Program-made: the position numbers and the translations under genes
Part shown: in pieces, positions 1 to 4,867 of the stretch
How the letters are laid out: each line of letters opens with the position of its first letter
Position numbering within the stretch: position 1 is the first letter of the stretch
The notes under the pieces: generated by a model
Told to the model about the DNA's origin: nothing
Database searches by the model: none
The model's input: only the letters and a program-made list of their open reading frames with translations
Source: Sedimentisphaerales bacterium
GTDB lineage: Bacteria; Planctomycetota; Phycisphaerae; Sedimentisphaerales; SG8-4
Assembly: GCA_016932895.1 (NCBI GenBank)
Contig: JAFGCA010000040.1
Coordinates: 1 to 5,046 of the forward strand
Direction of reading: 5' to 3'
DNA: 5,046 bases

Positions 1-1
1 C

Positions 2-292
2 CTGGTGCTCTACGTGCGGGGTATTCCCACGAATGCCGCCGAGCCGGTGTACGTGGTGATTGCGGACAGCCTGGGCCGGACGGCAGTGGTGACGCAGGCG
101 AACTCAGACGCGGCGCTCGCGACCCAGTGGATCGAGTGGGAGATCGCGCTGAGCGATCTGGCCGATGCCGGCATCAATCCGGCGGCCGTCAAGAAGATGA
201 CCATCGGACTGGGCAACCAGGCCGCCCCGACGCCCGGTGGCGCCGGCGTGCTCTACGTTGACGAGGTCCGCGTGGTGAAACCCGCGCAGTAA
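2..292 (+). CDS. C-terminal end of a secreted protein with a carbohydrate-binding-like beta-sandwich (5' truncated by window)
   Basis: Open frame from the first bases of the window to a TAA at 290-292, giving 96 visible residues; the true start lies upstream, so the internal GTG at 5 is not a start. The fragment alternates short beta-strand-like stretches (LVLYVRG at 1-7, PVYVVIAD at 15-22) with a W-x-x-W motif (W43, W46), then SDLADAGINPAAVKKMTIGLG (51-71 region) and a Gly/Pro-rich loop leading to the closing strand GVLYVDEVRVVKP (82-94). As I recall, this combination (LSD...GIN...VKK..IG.G...PTPGG.G.LY.D..R) is a recurrent C-terminal module of large exported planctomycete proteins, often with LamG or discoidin-like domains, and probably binds carbohydrate or forms a structural jelly roll. 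The function of the full protein cannot be told from this end. No anchor or sorting tail follows; the protein ends three residues after the last strand. Confidence 0.8.
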   Translation: MVLYVRGIPTNAAEPVYVVIADSLGRTAVVTQANSDAALATQWIEWEIALSDLADAGINPAAVKKMTIGLGNQAAPTPGGAGVLYVDEVRVVKPAQ

Positions 293-363
293 CAGGCGGC
301 GATTTGGCTTCGCGAGCCCCAAGGAGCCGCAGAGCTGAATCGACGCGTTGCATAGGATGAACG

Positions 364-399
364 CGGGGCCTGTGCCCGATGCTACGGGTACGGGCCCCG
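364..399 (+). terminator. Strong hairpin, probable terminator of the left-edge gene
   Basis: Positions 364-377 pair with 386-399 over 14 base pairs, two of them G-T wobbles (371/392 and 374/389), closing an 8-base loop at 378-385. The stem begins with a G/C-only block of seven pairs. It starts 71 bases after the TAA of the upstream gene. It is followed by CTAATTT rather than a clean T run, so it is a weak match to a classical intrinsic terminator. It could instead be a 3' stabilising stem. Confidence 0.6.
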
Positions 400-502
400 T
401 CTAATTTCCGCCCCTTGGTGGGATGCGTCCACGCGGGGACCGTTCGCTATTGAACCTTTCCAGGATGGAGAGTATACAGATTCGGACAAGTCCTTGGGCG
501 TT

Positions 503-531
503 TGTCATCCTGAGCCGCAGGCGAAGGATCT
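503..531 (+). repeat. REP-like dispersed repeat, single copy (ATCCT/AGGAT stem type)
   Basis: A 29-base unit that begins TGTCATCCTGAG and ends GCGAAGGATCT. Bases 507-511 (ATCCT) pair with 525-529 (AGGAT). The frame TGTCAT...GAGC...GCGAAG...ATCT is the same as in the two units at 1714-1790, with a different stem. Near-identical elements occur in intergenic regions of many unrelated bacteria (established from general knowledge of such genomes, not searched here). This copy lies 59 bases beyond the stop of the minus-strand peptidase gene and between two convergent genes, a usual place for such elements. The rest of the 297-base gap (293-589) holds only the hairpin at 364-399 and no credible gene. 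Confidence 0.65.
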
Positions 532-589
532 GGGCCGGGAACTAAGCGATCTCCAGTCCGCAGGCCAGATTCTGCCAGACTCCTGGTCT

Positions 590-1594
590 CTATTCAAAGC
601 AGAAGTGGCCCTTGTCCATGAGCTTCTCGCCGTCGACGTGGATGGTCGGGGCGATGATGACGCCGTCGACGTGGGCCTTGCTGTCCCAGTCGGCGCCGGT
701 TCGCCCGGGCAGGGGGCTGCCGAACGCGATGTGCACGCCCGGAAACTTCTCGTCCTGGAGCAGGTTATAAATCAGCTTCGTCAGGCCCGTGTTGGTTCCG
801 ATGGCGAATTCGCCGACGCGGTTGCTGTTCTCGTCGGTCTCGAAGATGTAGCGGGCGAAGTCGGCCCGGAGCTGCTCGTTGGCGCAGCGCAGGCTCCTGG
901 CGAGGGCCCGGCCGTACTCGATCTCTACCGTCACGGGCGTCTCGGCCAGGGAAGCGTATCGCTCGGTGAAGAAATCCCCGAGACAGCCGTCGATCACGGC
1001 GGTGCCGTCGACGTCGAGCGGGGCGGTGAAGACCTCGCCGTCCGGAAGGTTCTTCCAGTGACCGCCCCGGATGTCGCCGTCGCTGATGAGCCACTTGATC
1101 TGGGGACTAAAGTGCGCCGTGAAGTCGCAGCCTCTTTCCGTGACGACCCGGATCGCGCCGGCGTCCTTGACCCGCGCGTGGACCTGCTTGCTGATTCGCT
1201 GAATCTCGGCGTAATCGCTGCACATCCCGTCGGTCATGATCTGCGGTGTGATCCCGATCATGTGGGCGTGACGCAGCTCGGGGTTGGCCTCCACGGCCCT
1301 GAGCATGTGAAAGCGGAAGGTCTGCAGCTCGCCCGGGGCGCCCTGGGCGGCGTAGATGCTCACAGTGGCCGCCGCCAGCGCCACGCCCATCGCCTCCGGA
1401 AAATCGATCGGTCGCGGGCCGAAATCCTCCATGACGAAGAACTCCGCCGGCCCGGCAATCTGCTCGGCCGCCGCCCGCAGCGCCGAGCCGATTGCCAGCG
1501 TCTGCCTGTCGGTGATAACAACCACGCGGTCGCCCGCCTGGACCCTCAGACAATTCTCAATCGCCTGCCTGACCCCTTCTGCCATCGTTCCCAC
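590..1594 (-). CDS. M29-like (AmpS/AmpT-type) aminopeptidase, 334 aa
   Basis: Probable cytoplasmic metallo-aminopeptidase of the thermophilic leucyl aminopeptidase group (peptidase family M29), which removes N-terminal residues from peptides using two divalent metal ions. Family signatures visible: NLPDGEVFTAP at 182-192 with E187, GEFAIGTN at 261-268 with E262, VHIAFG at 287-292 with H288, and AHVDG at 307-311 with H308 and D310, followed by PTIHVDGEKLMDKG near the C-terminus. These fit the two Glu, two His and Asp metal ligands known from AmpS and AmpT. The tyrosine expected seven residues after the first His is L295 here, so full catalytic activity is uncertain. At 334 residues it is shorter than the roughly 400-residue classical enzymes but like many M29-like proteins in environmental genomes. 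No signal peptide or membrane segment is seen. The GTG start is preferred to the ATG three codons inside because AGGAG lies at a good distance upstream. It is separated from the upstream minus-strand gene by 247 bases containing a large repeat hairpin, so it probably has its own transcription. Confidence 0.87.
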   Translation of the reverse strand: MGTMAEGVRQAIENCLRVQAGDRVVVITDRQTLAIGSALRAAAEQIAGPAEFFVMEDFGPRPIDFPEAMGVALAAATVSIYAAQGAPGELQTFRFHMLRAVEANPELRHAHMIGITPQIMTDGMCSDYAEIQRISKQVHARVKDAGAIRVVTERGCDFTAHFSPQIKWLISDGDIRGGHWKNLPDGEVFTAPLDVDGTAVIDGCLGDFFTERYASLAETPVTVEIEYGRALARSLRCANEQLRADFARYIFETDENSNRVGEFAIGTNTGLTKLIYNLLQDEKFPGVHIAFGSPLPGRTGADWDSKAHVDGVIIAPTIHVDGEKLMDKGHFCFE

Positions 1595-1603
1595 GTCACT
1601 GCT

Positions 1604-1608
1604 CTCCT
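1604..1608 (-). promoter_or_regulatory. Ribosome binding site deciding the GTG start of the M29-like peptidase
   Basis: On the minus strand the sequence reads AGGAGAGCAGTGAC then GTG at 1594-1592, a consensus Shine-Dalgarno with 9 bases between AGGAG and the start. The alternative ATG at 1585-1583 has only GTGGGAACG in front, so the GTG is the likelier start. Confidence 0.65.
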
Positions 1609-1713
1609 ATCCAAATCCAACAATTCCCAATCGCCCATTAGCCTACCGCACGGCCGCGACCCCTTCAAGCAAACACCGATCGCATTTCGCAAGTTCCGCG
1701 ACGATATGGGAGG

Positions 1714-1790
1714 AGATTGCTTCGTCGCTGCGCTCCTCGCAATGACATATACAGGTTGCCCCTGTCATTGCGAGCGAAGCGAAGCAATCT
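1714..1790. repeat. Inverted pair of REP-like repeats (BIME-like, ATTGC/GCAAT stem type)
   Basis: Two oppositely oriented units: a 34-base unit on the minus strand (1714-1747) and a 28-base unit on the plus strand (1763-1790), separated by a 15-base spacer. Each unit starts TGTCATTGCGAG and ends GAAGCAATCT and has its own ATTGC/GCAAT stem. The two units also pair with each other: 1714-1724 with 1780-1790 (11 pairs) and 1736-1747 with 1763-1774 (12 pairs). They could therefore form one long hairpin or a cruciform. The pair lies in the 247-base gap between two minus-strand genes, 51 bases past the stop of the upstream one, where it may end or stabilise that transcript. No transposase is nearby, so any mobility would be in trans. 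The remainder of the gap (1595-1713 and 1791-1841) shows only the peptidase ribosome binding site. Confidence 0.85.
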
Positions 1791-1841
1791 ATAGTCGCAC
1801 GATTCATGAAATGCGGTACTCCCTGCCAACGCTGTGCGCTG

Positions 1842-2972
1842 TCACTGGCCCCTGGTTGCGCCGGAGAGGTTCATTTCTTCCGGGGTTTTGGGGGTGAGGC
1901 CGAAGTAGAATTGCTGGCCGGGGTAGTACTTCTCGCGCAGCTCGAAGTTCTCGAAGGCGGTGCCGCCGGGAATGGGGACGTAATCGTCTCTGCGCCCGCT
2001 GGCTCCAGCCCAGTAGTATTTTCTGCCGTTGATTCGGATGTGCAAAGAAGGATCGTATTTGTCTTTCGGTTTGCGCCAGTACTGGGTCAGCTTGAAGTCG
2101 GGGCGGTAGCACCAGGAGGAGCGCTTCAAGTACTTCGGTTCCTGGGGCCAGTCGGTCAGCTCCGACAGCGACTCATCGGAGGTGCACAGCGCTATGAAGT
2201 CGCCGTTCTCGTCTTTCAGCATCTGGTCGCACCCGAAGGGCGGTTTCTCGACGAAGTGCAAGCTGTCGGAATCCCGGTACAGCTCCCGCGCGTCCACTAC
2301 GCGGTCCTTGAGATAGAGCCGTCGCAGACGGCTGTAGTTGCCCATGGTGGCCGTGAGGGCGCACCGTTCCATGGCAGCGCTGCCGTCGTGCTGAAACACC
2401 TGAAGGCCGATCTCATACGGGCGGTCGTTGCGGAGGGTTACCTTGAGGTAGGGATGCGCGCCGTTGCGGAATTTCTCGATGAACACGAACAGGGACAACT
2501 CTTCGAGCTCGGGCCGGTTGGGGTCGGGGCGGGTGATGTTGCCCTTCGTGGCCGCGAAGGGGAAGAAGCCCCGCTGCTTCGATGTTGCGCCGGCCCACAT
2601 GAGCTTGCCCCACTGGTCGTCCACGGTGGAATTGGAGATTTCGCTGAACTCCATCGTGCCTTCCACGACGGGCTCGACGGCGATGAAGTTGATCAGATAC
2701 GTCAGGCCGTTTTGTTCGTAGCCGATTCGCAGGAGGCCGCGCGGTCCGCCTGTTCCTCGCTCTCGCGTCGTTTCCACGGAATGAGGCCACAGTCCCATGA
2801 CGATGCCGCCGCGAATGCCCCATACCGAGGGGCTGCGGAAATCGTCCGGGAGAATCCAGCGGGCGTCTCGCCCTCGGAGGTCTTCAGGCCCTGGCGTGGG
2901 CCGGCCAGGGGCGCCGGCGTGGACGCACGTGATGACGACAAGGACTGTTACGCAGCGCTTTCGTAGAACCAC
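1842..2972 (-). CDS. Secreted protein of unknown function, 376 aa
   Basis: I do not recognise a characterised family. From the GTG at 2972 the protein opens with a positively charged, hydrophobic leader (VVLRKRCVTVLVVITCVHA) with a plausible signal peptidase I site after residue 19 (VHA before GAPG). The C16 context (VITC) is a poor lipobox. After a Pro/Gly-rich linker comes WGIRGGIVMGLWP (about 51-63) and GPRGLLRIGYE (about 76-86). These are followed by many short aromatic-rich strands and a C-terminal INGRKYYWAG stretch (about 314-323), which suggests a beta-rich, exported fold. Similar 'W-G-[IV]-R-G-G...LWP' proteins seem to recur as hypothetical exported proteins in planctomycetes, from memory only. 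A polysaccharide-related role is possible from the genomic setting but nothing in the protein proves it. The longest ORF starts at 3065 but would place 31 Arg-rich residues ahead of the signal peptide and has no ribosome binding site, so 2972 is preferred. It follows the HEAT-repeat gene by 105 bases and may be co-transcribed with it. Confidence 0.8.
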   Translation of the reverse strand: MVLRKRCVTVLVVITCVHAGAPGRPTPGPEDLRGRDARWILPDDFRSPSVWGIRGGIVMGLWPHSVETTRERGTGGPRGLLRIGYEQNGLTYLINFIAVEPVVEGTMEFSEISNSTVDDQWGKLMWAGATSKQRGFFPFAATKGNITRPDPNRPELEELSLFVFIEKFRNGAHPYLKVTLRNDRPYEIGLQVFQHDGSAAMERCALTATMGNYSRLRRLYLKDRVVDARELYRDSDSLHFVEKPPFGCDQMLKDENGDFIALCTSDESLSELTDWPQEPKYLKRSSWCYRPDFKLTQYWRKPKDKYDPSLHIRINGRKYYWAGASGRRDDYVPIPGGTAFENFELREKYYPGQQFYFGLTPKTPEEMNLSGATRGQ

Positions 2973-2978
2973 TGGAAT

Positions 2979-2983
2979 CTCCT
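2979..2983 (-). promoter_or_regulatory. Ribosome binding site deciding the GTG start at 2972
   Basis: The minus strand reads AGGAG, six bases (ATTCCA), then GTG. This is a far better initiation site than the in-frame ATG at 3002 or the one at 3065, and it exposes the signal peptide. Its first A is also the last base of a TGA that closes a two-codon ATG-TGA mini-ORF at 2988-2983. Confidence 0.75.
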
Positions 2984-3077
2984 CACATTTTCTCCTCAAC
3001 ATCGCGGCCGGCCTCGGGCTGCGGCGGCCCCAATGACGTGTCTTGCATCGGCCGCTCAGTGACATCCACAGAGGCGG

Positions 3078-3962
3078 CTACGGACTCTTCGCTTGCACGG
3101 CGGCCGATTGCCTGACAAACTCTCTTATCTGTCTCAAGCGTTGTTGGTGTTGCTTTTCTTTTTCTGTGGTATCGGCGCTCAGCTCGATGTTCTTGACGGC
3201 GGGCACGATCGCTTCCTTGAGTTGCTTCTGGTCGGTGTCTCCGCACTGCAGGATTTTGGGGATGAGGGGGCGGGCCTTGCGGCCGAAAGTGCTCAGGGCG
3301 CCGACGGCGCAGAGGCGGACCCACCATTCGTCGTCGTCCAGCAGTTTGGCGATGGCGCGCATGCTGTCTTCATCGTAGGGGTCGAGGCGAGCGAGCCGTC
3401 CGGCCCCCCAGCCGCGAACGTGGTTTTCCGTGCTCGCCAGGCCCTGCGTGTAGCGGCGCTTGAGCTCGGCCAGTTCGAGCAGCTTGACGCCGTTCGGGAC
3501 GCGGAGCTGCGAGAGCATGGCCGGGTCGGTGACGTAGACGGTCAGCATGGGATACGGGCTCCAGATCTTATCGCCTAAGTGCTCGGTGGTCAGGCTTTTG
3601 GAGATGCCGCCCATCAGCTCTACGTTCCAGGTGTACTTGACCGCGTCGCCGCCGAAAGTCTTCGTTTCCGCCGGCGGGCCCGGGCGCAGCAGCACCTCGT
3701 GGACCTTGACGCCGACCTGCGCAAACTTGGCGAGGCAATCGTTCAGGTCGGCGGCGGCGCCGTCGTAGTAGAACCACTCGTGGCCGTTGACCCACTGCTG
3801 ATAGACCCGGCTCGGATGGTTGACCAGCGGCATCAGGCCGGGCCAGTCCGTGTAGTTCAGCGCGTTGAGCGGCTCGTTGCCGACGGTTTCCGTGGCCGCC
3901 GGCCAGACGCACGGGCAGACCGAGAGCACGATAAGCAGAAGGATAGTGCGCTGCGTTTTCAT
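3078..3962 (-). CDS. Secreted HEAT-repeat protein of unknown function, 294 aa
   Basis: From the ATG at 3962 the product starts MKTQRTILLLIVLSVCPCVW and has a typical signal peptide, probably cleaved around PAA-TET (residues 21-25), so it should be exported. The N-terminal domain (about 30-150) carries DWPGLMPLVNHPSRVYQQWV, then VNGHEWFYYDG (58-68), a helix ADLNDCLAKFA (71-81) and VLLRPGP (90-96). I recall this NG-E-F-Y-G, ...LRPGPG pattern in other planctomycete exported proteins, but no activity is known to me. Residues about 181-239 form one or two HEAT/Armadillo-like helical pairs (ARLDPYDEDSMRAIAKLLDD, then WWVRLCAVGALSTFG and LIPKIL), a fold used for protein-protein contacts. The tail (about 260-285) is a charged, Gln/Glu/Lys-rich helix, possibly coiled coil. 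It may be a scaffold at the envelope, which is inference. The ATG 30 codons upstream at 4052 is rejected because it lacks a ribosome binding site and would bury the signal peptide. Confidence 0.83.
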   Translation of the reverse strand: MKTQRTILLLIVLSVCPCVWPAATETVGNEPLNALNYTDWPGLMPLVNHPSRVYQQWVNGHEWFYYDGAAADLNDCLAKFAQVGVKVHEVLLRPGPPAETKTFGGDAVKYTWNVELMGGISKSLTTEHLGDKIWSPYPMLTVYVTDPAMLSQLRVPNGVKLLELAELKRRYTQGLASTENHVRGWGAGRLARLDPYDEDSMRAIAKLLDDDEWWVRLCAVGALSTFGRKARPLIPKILQCGDTDQKQLKEAIVPAVKNIELSADTTEKEKQHQQRLRQIREFVRQSAAVQAKSP

Positions 3963-3969
3963 TTTTCTG

Positions 3970-3977
3970 CACCTCCC
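3970..3977 (-). promoter_or_regulatory. Ribosome binding site deciding the ATG start at 3962
   Basis: GGGAGGTG on the minus strand, seven bases before the ATG. It is the strongest Shine-Dalgarno in the window, and it fixes the start at the signal-peptide methionine rather than at 4052. Confidence 0.8.
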
Positions 3978-4029
3978 ATTTCGATGTTCCGCCGCGTGGG
4001 CCAACGCCCACTTCACGCCGTCCATTATC

Positions 4030-4072
4030 AGCGGGACCGCGCCGCAATGCAAACGGCAATTCCGGTCTCGCT
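4030..4072 (-). terminator. Stem-loop downstream of the cysteine-cluster gene, possible terminator or 3' stem
   Basis: Positions 4030-4039 pair with 4063-4072 (nine Watson-Crick pairs plus a 4034/4068 position that is G-T on the plus strand but A-C in the minus-strand transcript). An inner GCCG/CGGC stem pairs 4041-4044 with 4054-4057. It lies 28 bases after the stop codon of the cysteine-cluster gene and before the HEAT-repeat gene. No T run follows on the minus strand, so Rho-independent termination is doubtful. A smaller perfect 6-bp stem with a 4-base loop is at 3996-4011, nearer the next gene. Confidence 0.35.
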
Positions 4073-4100
4073 ACCACCACGAGCACGGGGGGGGCAGGGA

Positions 4101-4607
4101 TTATCTGCGCAGCTCTTTCTTCAGGGCCTCGAATACGTTGTAGACGATGGGACACATATAGGTGTTCGAAAACGCTTGGGTGACGCGGAAGACGAATTCA
4201 TCTTTGTGCAGATGCGGATAGGAACGGCAGTCCTTGGGCCGGATGTCGTAGATGCTGCACGAGTTGTCCTTCAGAAACGGACAATCCCCGGGTTTGAAGA
4301 GATACCCGTCCTCGTCTTTCGCCTCCACGAGATAGTCGCCGATGAACTGCTCCGTCGGAAGGCCCAGATGCTCGGCGAGACGCTTGCATTCGTCCGGTTG
4401 TAACAGCGGCGAGATGGCCTTGCAGCAGTTCGCGCAGCGACGGCAATCGATCTGTTCAGAGATTGTTCGATAGAGCCTGTGTACGATCGCGTCGAACTCT
4501 TCGATCGACAGATCGGAGCGCTTGACGCGGCAACGCAATCGCCAGTTGGCTTGTTCCTTCTGTTCTGCCAGTTTCGCAACTTTCTTCGGATCGGTTTCCA
4601 GTGGCAT
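4101..4607 (-). CDS. YkgJ-type cysteine-cluster protein (UPF0153 / zinc- or iron-chelating), 168 aa
   Basis: Small cytoplasmic protein of the YkgJ family, whose members hold a metal centre (zinc or an iron-sulfur cluster) in a conserved cysteine cluster; the biochemical role of the family is not settled. The signature is complete: CRRCANCC at 55-62 (C55, C58, C61, C62), then CPFL at 109-112, CSIYDIRPKDCRSYP at 117-131 (C117, C127), and a last cysteine at C152 (YMCP). An extra C74 lies between. The N-terminal 50 residues are charged and helical and contain no signal peptide. The length is ordinary for the family. The ATG at 4607 has a purine-rich AGAAGAAGAG upstream, a modest ribosome binding site. 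It is the first gene of the minus-strand run and is divergent from the GH3 lipoprotein gene, 260 bases away. The 138-base gap to the next gene contains a stem-loop, so co-transcription with the secreted genes is uncertain. Confidence 0.9.
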   Translation of the reverse strand: MPLETDPKKVAKLAEQKEQANWRLRCRVKRSDLSIEEFDAIVHRLYRTISEQIDCRRCANCCKAISPLLQPDECKRLAEHLGLPTEQFIGDYLVEAKDEDGYLFKPGDCPFLKDNSCSIYDIRPKDCRSYPHLHKDEFVFRVTQAFSNTYMCPIVYNVFEALKKELRR

Positions 4608-4867
4608 AGTTCTCTTCTTCTGTTTAGCTTGTGCGTTTCAACGGTCGATCTACGCCGGGTATTGTGCGCAACATGCCGGCGGAATGCAACGGGCGGATTC
4701 TCTTTTTGGCGGTCGCGGCCTTTAGTGGTCTGTCGAGACATTGGCGAAGGAGAGTTTTGTGTTTTCGCGGCGGGGGTTGTTTGCTACCATGGCGGGCGTT
4801 CGGACGAGGCCCGCGGGCGGCGGGTACGCCGAAAGATCGAGCTTTGACAGGGAAAGGGAATGAGGCC
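4608..4867. other. Divergent intergenic region (no gene), likely holds two promoters
   Basis: This gap separates the starts of two diverging genes, so promoters for both should lie here. For the minus-strand gene, TTGCAT (4689-4684) and CACAAT (4666-4661) are 17 bases apart and would give a leader of about 45 bases; it is only a weak match to sigma-70. For the plus-strand gene no convincing pair was found. A perfect 10-base palindrome GCCCGCGGGC at 4809-4818, about 50 bases before the GH3 start, could be an operator or chance in GC-rich DNA. Short overlapping open frames here have no ribosome binding sites or recognisable protein features, and I call none of them. Confidence 0.4.

Noticed and set aside
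526..572. Hairpin between GGATCTGGGCC and GGCCAGATTC downstream of the peptidase gene
   Set aside because: Imperfect pairing with a 26-base loop and no T tract; the left arm overlaps the REP-like unit, so the match may be incidental.
1620..1675. Possible promoter for the M29-like gene (TTGAAG, 17 bases, TAGGCT on the minus strand)
   Set aside because: Only four and three matches to the sigma-70 boxes; this level of match is expected by chance.
494..1897. 467-codon plus-strand open frame across the peptidase gene
   Set aside because: It is the antisense shadow of the M29-like gene; it spans three REP-like units and reads as low-complexity Val/Asp/Gly/Arg-rich sequence with no recognisable domain.
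1806..2966. 386-codon plus-strand open frame
   Set aside because: Antisense to the secreted unknown gene, which has a signal peptide and ribosome binding site; the plus-strand product has no family features.
2973..3065. N-terminal extension of the secreted unknown protein to an ATG at 3065
   Set aside because: No ribosome binding site, Arg-rich leader ahead of a good signal peptide, and a strong AGGAG directly before GTG 2972.
3963..4052. N-terminal extension of the HEAT-repeat protein to an ATG at 4052
   Set aside because: It would bury the signal peptide and overlap the GGGAGGTG ribosome binding site and the stem-loop region.
4087..4094. Run of eight G residues just past the YkgJ-type stop codon
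   Set aside because: A possible slippage tract, but it is outside any coding region, so phase variation of a protein is not supported; it may also be a sequencing-prone homopolymer.
3579..4403. 274-codon plus-strand open frame
   Set aside because: It runs antisense across parts of two real genes (HEAT-repeat and YkgJ-type) and the gap between them, which a real gene would not be expected to do.
4844..4849. Consensus TTGACA as a -35 box for the GH3 gene
   Set aside because: It lies only 18 bases before the start codon, so its -10 box would fall at the start of the coding region, and no TATAAT-like sequence is there.
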